Part shown: positions 11,401-18,503 of the stretch, one piece after another
Numbering within the stretch: position 1 is the stretch's first letter
Layout: each line of letters opens with the position of its first letter
DNA from: a virus
Strand: one strand, 5' to 3'
IMG/VR virus record: IMGVR_UViG_3300019487_000050
Location: 1 to 43,192 of that record
Length of the DNA stretch: 43,192 nt
Translations under genes and position numbers: made by a program
The notes under the pieces: model-generated
Told to the model about the DNA's origin: nothing
Seen by the model: only the letters and a program-made list of their open reading frames with translations
The model's database searches: none

Positions 11401-12357
11401 AAAAAACTTTTGTACTTGGGGTTGATTTTGTCTAAGCCAATTTGCAAATTCTTGTATGATTGGCATTAAAGTTTTTGCTAATATTAAGCCAATATTTTCA
11501 GTATGGCGTGAAAATTCTTGAAAAACTCTTTGTTGATCTTCTATTTCTCTTTGTCGTCTAGCATCTGCAGTGCTCATTTGCTGAGAACCATTGATATAAG
11601 TTTGTATGGTTTTGTATTCTGCAGCACTTATCTGCCCAATGGACAATAATCTTTGAGAAGCAAGGTTTATTCTTGCCTTATCACTTTTGTCTAATCTTTC
11701 TAACTCTGTTTGTAAATCAGGCATTTTTTGCAAAACGCCTTGTAATTTTCCAAACATACCTTCAATAGCATCCGATCCTGGACCAACTGCCTTTTGTATA
11801 TTAGAAACTAATTTTTCAAAGCCACCTGCAGAAAACGTGCCAAAGCCTTGTTCATATTGTTTAAATAGCTTTATAGTTTCTTGACGTGTTAAAGCAAGTT
11901 GACCGCCCAAACGCGAAAGATTTCTTTCTAATTGCGTTATACCTATGCCGTAACGAGAACTAGCCGCAGCCCCTTCCAATAAATTTTTATTATATTTTTG
12001 TAATAAATCAACAGATTTTTGAGCAGCAGCAACAAACCCGGAAAAAGAAGCAAAACCTATAAGGGTTTGCAATGCTCTCTTTGCCCCTGAATCAAGCAAT
12101 GCATAGCTTTTATATAATCCTTCAACTGCCACCTTATGAGACTGAGTACCCCTCTGCATGGTGCGGAAGGCATCAACATGAGAAGTAGCTAATTGCCCAA
12201 TTGTATTAATTAATCCGGTAAAATCACGTTGCAATGTAGGATTAGCTTGGATTAAGCGTTGTAATTCAACGTAGATTTGCTGTATAGCAGCTCGACTTGG
12301 TTCAAAACCTTTTGCTACTAATTCTAGCTCAATTTGTCTACGTATTTGCTGATCCAC
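8425..12357 (-). CDS. Tail tape measure protein
   Basis: This 1310-residue protein determines tail length and fills the tail tube before DNA ejection. Support: long Gln/Ala/Lys/Glu-rich helical stretches with coiled-coil character over much of the length, and a hydrophobic Gly/Ala-rich central segment at about residues 445-490 (ALGGAALGSIIPGIGTAVGA), the usual membrane-active region of tape measures. It lies just downstream of a tail-assembly chaperone frameshift cassette, the standard gene order. The start is GTG (complement at 12355-12357) and no strong Shine-Dalgarno is visible, so the exact start is less certain. No lysozyme or peptidase domain is recognised in it. By the usual ratio of about 1.5 angstrom per residue the tail would be roughly 200 nm long (inference). 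Confidence 0.93.
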   Translation of the reverse strand: MDQQIRRQIELELVAKGFEPSRAAIQQIYVELQRLIQANPTLQRDFTGLINTIGQLATSHVDAFRTMQRGTQSHKVAVEGLYKSYALLDSGAKRALQTLIGFASFSGFVAAAQKSVDLLQKYNKNLLEGAAASSRYGIGITQLERNLSRLGGQLALTRQETIKLFKQYEQGFGTFSAGGFEKLVSNIQKAVGPGSDAIEGMFGKLQGVLQKMPDLQTELERLDKSDKARINLASQRLLSIGQISAAEYKTIQTYINGSQQMSTADARRQREIEDQQRVFQEFSRHTENIGLILAKTLMPIIQEFANWLRQNQPQVQKFFEIFGNGVKWAVSHVDKLISMLKILSAIWVGGKLWAIGGQALTAGGAIASMFGRGAGVARDAAGASSSLPAGAGLAASAGGMGTFAKLGSGSLRFGLPALALTGASYGLDYLSEQQNEKGNYRTAGVLSVGGTLAEAGSYALGGAALGSIIPGIGTAVGAAVGGVIGLAVNAGDLYNGVMKLVGLGEEEKQRVVDGTAGKYDAGKQQALDFISTLNRETLADLDEKKRIETDKQIETGVNRIRQMPVSAEEFLSITNSLKIAEKSRGDADKRVFADLTTEANRVNFAGQDYFAVKQGRDGKKGIRELKNAREQIFGQISQIDYESQNGDISEARRVEIKGQRDKLSQQADEATKLIKKLEEQNLTVLKGADYVRDANENYRLQESLIQAINENMIKELQTVEALGQRAQSMQGLFDTVLQFSQMVSTVPETELQGFLDTLVSQSQKYQNQLDNITEIRKRINEGEALSAEQQTTAAEFAKKQGVETLDQINFETELNKVAQSRVQIEMDIVKARSAMSDSLKGELSILQSQTQLASQSVQLADSLAIGVGASAAMRQQIVQTLHAEIAMIRQMSQRNERQIALHKQMLADSNDPEQRKRSEQSILELEKKRLDFRSQILQKQQQEAEQTRALKDGWISALGAMNTGAGRFTKIMITQEQNLAAGLNSFKMITSSVSGAVRNAGGDLTQRAGRVQSTKFSAYGEGQLTPQGPETLAYTTGRGDDQARLAEQMLRGNLAAGELGNYAQQQAENIYKSGGLGGQAALAEAQGAGTAAASEARDRDVTIKSSTPPPLPTAAIDQSKVRGNQPPAVVPPEQITKPASQPVQGKIQGPFLEDVPKGPTSSNLGFDSQLDVLTMKKNQMISDLTQLKQTDSQTSWVENVRSFFVNDQRSKSHTDRSEHIKMLEAQIAGIETKIQDTVNKASVSSSAPAVTGGSKEQTTLNYRIPNLAVNVKFDNLNRLEDLIAAMIEKHFARNQQIASNFGYIDRTDKL

Positions 12358-12382
12358 AAATGATATATTCCCACAATAAATG

Positions 12383-12420
12383 AGGTTATCATTTATTTGT
12401 TAATTAATAAAAGATAACCT
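12383..12420. other. Long imperfect hairpin between chaperone and tape measure genes
   Basis: AGGTTATC at 12383-12390 is complementary to GATAACCT at 12413-12420. Inside, after one A-A mismatch, TTTATT at 12392-12397 pairs with AATAAA at 12406-12411, leaving an 8-base loop. It falls in the 74-base gap upstream of the GTG start of the tape measure gene. There is no following T-run on the minus strand, so it is not a classical terminator. It may be an RNA processing, stability or translation-control element (inference). Confidence 0.5.
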
Positions 12421-12431
12421 TTAACAATAGA

Positions 12432-12851
12432 TTAAACTGTGCCTATTAATGCATCTAGTTGCAAACCTATAATATTAGCTATAGCTGGTTCTAATTGATA
12501 AACAGATTCTTTTGTGGCAGGAATTGGAGCGTCCTCATTTGCTTGATCTGTCAAATCCCAAGATTTTAACAATTCAGACATTCTGTTTAAACGTATTTCT
12601 AAGGGCTTAATTGTAATAAAATTCTCGCCAGTTGTAGAAATGCTACCTGCTATATCAACTAAATCTCCATAGCATGGTCTTTTAAAAAAAGCTGTATGTT
12701 CTCTAATAGTAGTTATATCAAGTGCTTTTTCCCAAATATCTAACAAATTTTCTTTTGTTGTTTCAGCCACAACACTATTGCCATCTTTTGTGAATCCATA
12801 GCAAAATGTTATTTTAACTTCTTCTTCTTTTTTAACTAGTATACTTCTCAT
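12432..12851 (-). CDS. Second tail-assembly-chaperone-like protein (paralogue)
   Basis: A 139-residue protein with an ATG start preceded by a strong AGGAGA Shine-Dalgarno about 5 bases upstream, lying 9 bases after the stop of the frameshift product. Its middle (IRLNRMSELLKSWDL, then an acidic stretch, P-P and a helical C-terminus) aligns by eye with the same region of the 149-residue chaperone just upstream (MRINKLIEAWDL, acidic, VP...). This suggests duplication of the short chaperone gene. It sits directly before the tape measure, so a role in tail assembly, keeping the tape measure soluble, is likely. The family assignment rests on this local resemblance and position. Confidence 0.55.
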   Translation of the reverse strand: MRSILVKKEEEVKITFCYGFTKDGNSVVAETTKENLLDIWEKALDITTIREHTAFFKRPCYGDLVDIAGSISTTGENFITIKPLEIRLNRMSELLKSWDLTDQANEDAPIPATKESVYQLEPAIANIIGLQLDALIGTV

Positions 12852-12860
12852 TTTTGTCTC

Positions 12861-13537
12861 CTAATTTTGTTGTTTCTTAAATGCTTTTGCTAAAACATCT
12901 TTACCTTGACCACGTAATTTATACATAACACTTATTAAAGTAGTTAACATATCTACGTCTCTATATGGTAAATTTCTAATATAGTCTAATTGCCATCCAA
13001 ACTCCAGTGCTAAAAAGAACTCACTGACAAACGGCGGTATCTGTCCTGCAGGATTTTCCCCCTGCAGAATGGATGATACCGCCGATACTATTTTCCCTCT
13101 TCTAAAGGATCTATAGAAACAGTCTGTTCAAACTTATCATATATCGCAGTCATTATATCTGGTGGCATCTTTCTCAAAAATGCTTCAGAAACAGGAACTT
13201 CTTCATCATCTATTTTTAAGTCCCAAGCCTCTATGAGCTTATTAATTCTCATATTTCTGTACTTATACCAATCCATAGTTGTTTGCCCAGTCATATCGTT
13301 AATTTGAGATGACTGACTAACTATCTCGTTCTGACTTTCCCATTCTGGAACTCTAAATTTCACATTTAAAACTTCGATATTCCCCTTTTTCTCTTCGATC
13401 ATCTTCTTTGCTTTTTCATCATTAACTACACGAAATATCGTATCTCCTGACGGCAACTCTACTTCCGTGTAATATACCGTTACTGTAACAGTATGAGGTT
13501 TTTCAGACATAACATATTTACCAAGATTACCAGACAT
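12861..13537 (-). CDS. Tail-assembly chaperone, long form made by -1 frameshift
   Basis: The 149-residue short form ends gag gga aaa tag. The heptamer G GGA AAA (plus-strand 13091-13097) is a canonical X XXY YYZ slippery site. A -1 shift there enters a frame with no stops that adds 76 codons, starting I-V-S-A-V and ending at a TAG at 12861-12863, for about 225 residues in all. The extension includes FGWQLDYIRNLPYRDVDML, which resembles the T domain of lambda-type G/GT chaperones, where the short and long forms together load the tape measure. The extension has no start codon or Shine-Dalgarno of its own near its beginning. I checked the extension codon by codon and found it open. This explains the 236-base apparent gap before the next gene. 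Confidence 0.88.
13032..13097 (-). promoter_or_regulatory. Programmed -1 frameshift signal: slippery heptamer plus two-tier hairpin
   Basis: On the minus strand, GGGAAAA (complement at 13091-13097) is followed by a 6-base spacer (TAGTAT). Then comes a stem in which CGGCGGTATC (13075-13084) pairs perfectly over 10 bp with GATACCGCCG (13032-13041). Inside it a second 7-bp stem, CTGCAGG (13061-13067) with CCTGCAG (13046-13052), has an 8-base loop; the two stems are separated by short unpaired strands. Slippery site, spacer and stem have the arrangement expected of an efficient -1 frameshift stimulator. The GC-rich stem stands out from the AT-rich surroundings. Confidence 0.88.
13088..13537 (-). 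CDS. Tail-assembly chaperone, short form (G-like)
   Basis: The 0-frame product is 149 residues, starting at an ATG with GGAG about 9 bases upstream. An in-frame internal ATG at codon 10 is a weaker alternative. The protein is beta-rich at the N-terminus and acidic/helical towards the end (KFEQTVSIDPLEEGK). It terminates at a TAG that is the first codon after the slippery heptamer, so ribosomes that do not shift make this form in excess. It lies between the tail-tube-like genes and the tape measure, the usual place for gpG-type chaperones. Its C-terminal region resembles the 139-residue protein downstream. The role in loading the tape measure is by family analogy. Confidence 0.82.
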   Translation of the reverse strand: MSGNLGKYVMSEKPHTVTVTVYYTEVELPSGDTIFRVVNDEKAKKMIEEKKGNIEVLNVKFRVPEWESQNEIVSQSSQINDMTGQTTMDWYKYRNMRINKLIEAWDLKIDDEEVPVSEAFLRKMPPDIMTAIYDKFEQTVSIDPLEEGK

Positions 13538-13625
13538 CTTTTATCTCCAAGTTAATATTCTTATTAGATTATCTACTGATAATAATCGACTGATTAAATA
13601 CCAAAGATGTATTATTGACAAGCAA

Positions 13626-14612
13626 TTAAAATACAAAGCCAACACCCTGAGAAATCGTTGAAATCTCATTGTCAGCGGGAAGGGAAGTCCAATCAATAGC
13701 AGTTTCAAATATATCGTCTGCTAAAGAAATCTCTTCTATTCTAAAAACTACATTAGGGATTTTAGCTAAAAAACCATCAATATCTATAGCACATGCACTA
13801 GTAGAACATCCAACACAGTAAGATTGATAACCAAATTCTACAACTGAATATTCATAACAACGTGCTGGATTATCAAGAGAATATTGTGCTAAGTTAGGAT
13901 GTCTACCCATTAAAACTACTTTACCATCAATATCTCTATTTCTTGGAGATATATCTTTTACTTGTAAGATTCTGCGACCACTTGAAGTATAATATCTCTC
14001 TAAGCTGTTATTAACAGTAACTTCAAATTGCCTAATATATTCCCCACCAACACTAAATTGCGGAGTTCTTAAGGCTACTATAGCATTATCCCAAGTTGCA
14101 ATTTTTCCATTAGGGATACTTTTTCGTTGAAAATTATAAAACTCTCTGCTTTTTCCAAAAATATTAACATTTATCCTGATAATATCTTCAGCTTTTACAT
14201 TAAAATTAAATGTATTTACATAACAATCTAAAAATCTAAATGTACTATTTATGTTACTATGTTTAACCAGAATATTAAAAGGATCTAATCTACCATAATA
14301 ATTACGTCTAGCAGTTAAATTCCACAAGGTTTCTGTTGGGTCTTCACCACGTACTGTATCATTGATAACAACAGGATATTCAATTGAACCTTCAATTTTT
14401 TCAGGTAGATATTGTATAACATTACGATCATAAAATATGTCGTATACATTTGGCTTGTTTACTTCTTGCGATAATTTTAAATCGCAAGAAGTAACACGAG
14501 CCTGATATAAATGAGAAGTGTTTTGTCCAATTAGACCATTAGAAATATTACCAACATCAAATTGGCAATATCCTATATAGCCCATTGGTACTGGGGGAGT
14601 ACCAAATGCCAT
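13626..14612 (-). CDS. Tail tube-like protein B
   Basis: A 328-residue protein with an ATG start. It is clearly paralogous to the gene just upstream in transcription: both begin MAFGTPP, both have an EGS-EYP motif around residue 75-80, a (F/Y)R(F/Y)xDCxVNTF motif around residues 125-135, a block with (Q/R)RYYT and RDIDG-(F/V)VL-GRH, and near the end VFRIEE-SL-(N/D)D-FET with SLP. The predicted composition is beta-rich. The pair lies just before the tail chaperones and tape measure, the normal place for the major tail tube protein. A CVGCSTSAC cluster near residue 265 is specific to this copy and could be disulphide or metal related. Which copy builds the tube, and whether the other is a tube cap or minor tube protein, cannot be read from sequence. 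Confidence 0.65.
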   Translation of the reverse strand: MAFGTPPVPMGYIGYCQFDVGNISNGLIGQNTSHLYQARVTSCDLKLSQEVNKPNVYDIFYDRNVIQYLPEKIEGSIEYPVVINDTVRGEDPTETLWNLTARRNYYGRLDPFNILVKHSNINSTFRFLDCYVNTFNFNVKAEDIIRINVNIFGKSREFYNFQRKSIPNGKIATWDNAIVALRTPQFSVGGEYIRQFEVTVNNSLERYYTSSGRRILQVKDISPRNRDIDGKVVLMGRHPNLAQYSLDNPARCYEYSVVEFGYQSYCVGCSTSACAIDIDGFLAKIPNVVFRIEEISLADDIFETAIDWTSLPADNEISTISQGVGFVF

Positions 14613-14631
14613 AGTTTGTTACAACAGAATA

Positions 14632-15606
14632 TTAGGAAATAACCGTTCCACCAGTTTCCAAATAAGCTGGATCTTCTAAATCCAAATCATCTGGCAAGGA
14701 ATGGAACTGTATAGTTGTTTCAAAAACATCATTGGTTAATGACATTTCTTCTATTCTGAAAACGCAATTTGGAACTTTTACCAAGAAAGTTGAGTTACAT
14801 TGATCTCTGGTTAATTGATATCCAAATCTTACTACGCTTTCTTCGAAACAACGATCCTCATTGGTTCTTGCGTGCTCACCAAGTTCCTCATGACGACCTA
14901 ATAATACAAATCTACCATCAATATCTCTCTTGCGTACCGCAATATCTTGTGGAGAAAGTAAACGATTTAATGTGTAATATCTTTCAGCATTGTTGTTGTA
15001 AGTAATTTCAAAACTTCTTACATATTCACCTGAAACATCGGGTGCACCTCTAGCTCCAATAATTTCCACCACAGCATCATTCCATGTAACTACACGAGTA
15101 TTTGCTGGGAATCCTGGAGAGCTACGAAGCATTGGACCGATTGTATCTTTTTCACGAAAACGACCAATTAAACCGCTATTGATCATTACTCGGTCTGATT
15201 GTGCAACGCTAAATCTAAAGGTATTAACAAGACAATCGCGATAACGAAATTCTGAGAATTGGCTAGTATAACGTACAGCAAGATTAAAAACGTTAGTAGC
15301 GCGAAGTTGACCAAAACGACTGCCTGATGTTTCACGACCTACACAAGCACGATAGAGTCTAGCAGTGGGATCTACTCCCCCCTGTCTTTCCATTATTGCA
15401 GGATATTCAACACTACCCTCAACAACTTGTGGTCCAAGACGATAAGTGGAACGATCAAAACGACCGTCAATTGTATCTTCCTTTGAAACTTCTTGCATCA
15501 AACGAGGATCAGCTGACGTTGCTCTTACTACAACGCTCTGATCGGGAAATTCGTAGCGGACGAATCCGACGAATCCCATATATGCTGGAGGGGTTCCGAA
15601 TGCCAT
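14632..15606 (-). CDS. Tail tube-like protein A
   Basis: A 324-residue ATG-started protein, 19 bases upstream of its paralogue. It shares with it the MAFGTPP start, the VEGSVEYPA motif, the RYRDCLVNTFRFSV block, ERYYTLNR, RDIDGRFVLLGRH, and VFRIEEMSLTNDVFET near the end. DNA here is a little less AT-rich than in the second copy, which may reflect stronger expression or selection. The position between connector-like genes and the chaperone/tape measure set fits a major tail protein. No Ig-like decoration domain is visible at the C-terminus. The tube assignment is inference from order, length and duplication; I did not recognise a named family. Confidence 0.68.
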   Translation of the reverse strand: MAFGTPPAYMGFVGFVRYEFPDQSVVVRATSADPRLMQEVSKEDTIDGRFDRSTYRLGPQVVEGSVEYPAIMERQGGVDPTARLYRACVGRETSGSRFGQLRATNVFNLAVRYTSQFSEFRYRDCLVNTFRFSVAQSDRVMINSGLIGRFREKDTIGPMLRSSPGFPANTRVVTWNDAVVEIIGARGAPDVSGEYVRSFEITYNNNAERYYTLNRLLSPQDIAVRKRDIDGRFVLLGRHEELGEHARTNEDRCFEESVVRFGYQLTRDQCNSTFLVKVPNCVFRIEEMSLTNDVFETTIQFHSLPDDLDLEDPAYLETGGTVIS

Positions 15607-15626
15607 ATTATGCTGACTCCCTTTCG

Positions 15627-15995
15627 TTAGTCAATGTATTGTTCTGAGATTGTGTAACCGGCTTCTGCTGAGAGTCTAGCCCAATACAAAGGAACCGTTA
15701 TCTGTTTCGCCTCTAAATATTGATCAACATTTGCATAACCGCCTTCAACAAGAACGTGGTTATTCAATTCACGCACAGCACCCAACAATAAAGTGGGAGA
15801 CTGTAAAGTGTCAATGTTGATATTATATGTATCCCAGAAAGTTTTTAATAGGTCAACTTCCGGTTTGATAGATTGTAATAAAACAATCAGATAAACAGCA
15901 TCAAATAAAAACTGTTTAGATGACAAAACGGTTTCTCTAGCATTAGCAAAAGCTACCGCTAAATCTCTGTATCCTGCACCTGAAATAACTGCCAT
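15627..15995 (-). CDS. Small neck/tail-completion candidate
   Basis: A 122-residue protein whose ATG is preceded by GGGAG at suitable spacing. It is helical with a hydrophobic central stretch (FLFDAVYLIVLLQSIKPEVD) that is amphipathic rather than a clear membrane segment. It ends 20 bases before the first tail tube gene. Head-tail joining or tail-terminator proteins of this size commonly sit here, so a structural or assembly role is likely, but no family motif is recognised. The 75-base gap upstream, before the glycosyltransferase, has no convincing terminator or promoter. Confidence 0.6.
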   Translation of the reverse strand: MAVISGAGYRDLAVAFANARETVLSSKQFLFDAVYLIVLLQSIKPEVDLLKTFWDTYNINIDTLQSPTLLLGAVRELNNHVLVEGGYANVDQYLEAKQITVPLYWARLSAEAGYTISEQYID

Positions 15996-16070
15996 ATTTT
16001 TTTTCTCCCAACTTATGGGTTAATGAACCTAATCGTTTTTACCCTTGTTATAAATACAAATCCTTCTTTT

Positions 16071-17261
16071 TTATGTTAAAACGTCTACCGACAGGATACT
16101 TTTCCTATCGTCTACAACTTCTCTCAAAACACTATCTAAATTAATTACAAAAACTGAATTTGAATACCTTTGTGAGATTTCCAAGCATTTCTTAATTTTC
16201 TCTTCTTTTTTTTCTTTAGATAATAATAAATAGGATTCTACCTGATTTGCAATACTCTCTGGCGAACATATTCTATATTCATGACCATATTCGCCTATGA
16301 ATGGAACCGATGAAATTTCGCACAAATTATCCGAAATTTCATATAAAATGTCTTTTGATGCCAATGTCATACCAAACATAGGGATACAACCACATGACAT
16401 TGCCTCTAACACAGCCATCCCTACTAATGACTGACCAGCGGTGTCTACATACAAACAAGATTTGCTATAAATATCTCTTAAATAATCATCAGAAACACCA
16501 TGAATTAAAGACGAATATTTACTCGGCAGTACAACACTATTTTCTACATCAAAACGTCTTATTAACTCAGGTATGTCATGTTCTCCAGCATCATCTATGT
16601 TAGTATGTAAAATTGCCTCAAATTCTATATTTCTCTCTTTTAAAAGTCTCAAAGATTGTAAAAAACATCCAATATTAGATAATTTATTATTACGTAAAGC
16701 TGCTGCAATTCTTAATTTAGAATAGTCTTTTTTGCCATCAAAAGTAAATTTATTCAAATCTATACCTGGATGAGCATAAAGATACGAAATATTACATTTT
16801 TCTATCGCTAATGCTGTTTCTTTATTTGTACAGATTGCATAATCAATTTCACTTAGTTCTTCTTTTATCTGCGGGGTAATAAAATGAGGAAGCATAGTTA
16901 AAATAGCCACCCATTTAAAACCCTTAGCATATTTTTGTTTTATAGCATGAATAAAAAATGTTTCTTTATAATCTCCAATAGTCAAAACTATATCAGGTTG
17001 GAAATTCTTTATTACGTCATAAACCTGATTAATCATTTTTTCCTGCAGATTAGATAAAGAATGTAATCTGCAGACTTTATGCGGATTTTCATAATAATAT
17101 CTGGCATCTGATTCATCTACTAAAAAATAAGACGTGTCATGTAACCATACAGCACTTTCTACCGTATGATCCTGTGATTTTAGATGGTTAATAACAGAAG
17201 AGTTAATCTTTCCTAAACTAGTAAGCAAATACGGAGATGCTGATATAGTTAGTATTTTCAT
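16071..17261 (-). CDS. GT-B glycosyltransferase (family 4-like)
   Basis: A 396-residue enzyme expected to transfer a sugar from a nucleotide-sugar donor. The N-terminus MKILTISASPYLLTSLGKIN is the typical first Rossmann strand and glycine loop. HPGIDLNKF at 164-172 matches the hinge motif of GT4 enzymes (GvDl-kF), and GMAVLEAMSCGCIPM at 281-295 is the donor-binding motif with Glu286. The first glutamate of the usual E-x7-E is replaced by Ser278. The ATG comes 2 bases after the stop of the upstream neck gene, so it is co-transcribed within the structural operon. It could glycosylate virion proteins or alter host surface sugars; the acceptor cannot be read. A partner epimerase lies at about 28 kb. 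Confidence 0.82.
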   Translation of the reverse strand: MKILTISASPYLLTSLGKINSSVINHLKSQDHTVESAVWLHDTSYFLVDESDARYYYENPHKVCRLHSLSNLQEKMINQVYDVIKNFQPDIVLTIGDYKETFFIHAIKQKYAKGFKWVAILTMLPHFITPQIKEELSEIDYAICTNKETALAIEKCNISYLYAHPGIDLNKFTFDGKKDYSKLRIAAALRNNKLSNIGCFLQSLRLLKERNIEFEAILHTNIDDAGEHDIPELIRRFDVENSVVLPSKYSSLIHGVSDDYLRDIYSKSCLYVDTAGQSLVGMAVLEAMSCGCIPMFGMTLASKDILYEISDNLCEISSVPFIGEYGHEYRICSPESIANQVESYLLLSKEKKEEKIKKCLEISQRYSNSVFVINLDSVLREVVDDRKSILSVDVLT

Positions 17262-17263
17262 GG

Positions 17264-18202
17264 TTACTTAAGATGAGGATCGTTATTTTTAAAATCGACA
17301 GGAACCTCTTCTTTAGCAAACCATCTTATTGTAGCAGCTTGAAGCAATGTCCCTTTATTAGAAGTATTGCCCTGTACAATTTGTTTAGGCCAACTATTAA
17401 AAATAAACCTTTTAGGACGAATCGCAATTGAATTATTAACTACTGCAAAATTTTGACATGCTACAGGCGCAATTAATATTTCTGTTTCACTTAATATTCT
17501 CTGTACTCTAGTCTCTTCGCTTTTCCATCTATCTTCTATAATTAATCTTGCATCGCTTAATCGAGGATAACTCGATGCTGTATCAGTTAATTCAGTATTA
17601 AATATACTGGAATCTGCTACTCTTATTACTTCATCTCCTGTTAAAATATCTCCTGTAACAGAAGTCATATCGTAGTTGTCTACTAGCGGAAATATATTCT
17701 TTTTCAATCCTTCTTGAATAACTTTTGCTATTTTCCATACAAATCTGTATCCATCTTCTTTAGTAGCCGCCTCTACCAAAACTTGTAATTCAACATTATA
17801 TTCTTCTTCTGTACTATCTAATGTCATCCAATCTGAATCTATACTTGTTCCATTAATGGTAATAGCAGGATAATCTCTAATTACATTTCTATCACCTATA
17901 TAAATGCCTTCAACAAACATATTGTTGACTAATTTACGTAATACAATGCCCCTGTCAGTATCCCAATAATTCATGACGGGAGTGGCTAATCTAAGTGTTG
18001 TATTATCTAAAATTTCTTCAATGATTAAATTAGGTTCACCCTCTATAGGGTCTTCTATCATAACTTCATCACCGCTTTGAAATCTTTTGGTGCTATCAAC
18101 ATATAATAGAGTATCCCCTATATTCACATCAGCGTTAATTGGTGTGACTGTTTCGACCCAACGGCTAACTATTCTTCTAAGGGCATCAAGAATTTCTAAC
18201 AT
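17264..18202 (-). CDS. Tail terminator/neck candidate
   Basis: A 312-residue protein with an ATG start, 3 bases after the preceding 98-residue gene. The N-terminal helix (MLEILDALRRIVSRWVET) precedes a beta-rich segment with GDTLLYVDSTKRFQSGDEVMI, a fold-type pattern (small beta barrel) that recurs near residue 190 (GDEVIRVADSSIF). In the middle, YNVELQVLVEAATKEDGYRF followed by KIAKVIQEGLKK resembles the alpha/beta core of tail terminator proteins. It sits between the connector-like gene and the tail tube genes, which agrees. No exact family is claimed; the function is inferred from order and these patterns. Confidence 0.55.
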   Translation of the reverse strand: MLEILDALRRIVSRWVETVTPINADVNIGDTLLYVDSTKRFQSGDEVMIEDPIEGEPNLIIEEILDNTTLRLATPVMNYWDTDRGIVLRKLVNNMFVEGIYIGDRNVIRDYPAITINGTSIDSDWMTLDSTEEEYNVELQVLVEAATKEDGYRFVWKIAKVIQEGLKKNIFPLVDNYDMTSVTGDILTGDEVIRVADSSIFNTELTDTASSYPRLSDARLIIEDRWKSEETRVQRILSETEILIAPVACQNFAVVNNSIAIRPKRFIFNSWPKQIVQGNTSNKGTLLQAATIRWFAKEEVPVDFKNNDPHLK

Positions 18203-18205
18203 TAA

Positions 18206-18502
18206 TTAAACCCCTTTAAACATATCATCAACTATCTTATCTATATATCTATCTACTATTCCTTCCATTTCATCTTCTGCTGGGTCTTCATATAGTTGTT
18301 GTAACACGGATTGTTCGTATAAATCTTGTTGTCTAGCTTCGTATGAATTTTTAGATACTGTATTTCCTACTATGGTATTTTGGTCAGCACCTATACCTGG
18401 ACCAATCCTTTGACCATCCTGAACAACAATATCTCCATTTTGCGAAGATAAATGATCTAACTTATCTGATATCTTTTGTAAGAAATTAATTTTATCACTC
18501 AT
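18206..18502 (-). CDS. Small acidic unknown protein
   Basis: A 98-residue protein with an ATG start, flanked by genes within 1-3 bases on both sides, which supports it being real. It begins with a helical, possibly coiled-coil stretch (INFLQKISDKLDHLSSQ), then a Gly/Asn-rich linker around residues 28-48, and ends with an acidic helical tail (DEMEGIVDRYIDKIVDDMFKGV). It has no cysteine and no membrane segment. No family is recognised. The location between two connector/neck candidates suggests an assembly or scaffolding peptide (inference). Confidence 0.6.
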   Translation of the reverse strand: MSDKINFLQKISDKLDHLSSQNGDIVVQDGQRIGPGIGADQNTIVGNTVSKNSYEARQQDLYEQSVLQQLYEDPAEDEMEGIVDRYIDKIVDDMFKGV

Positions 18503-18503
18503 A

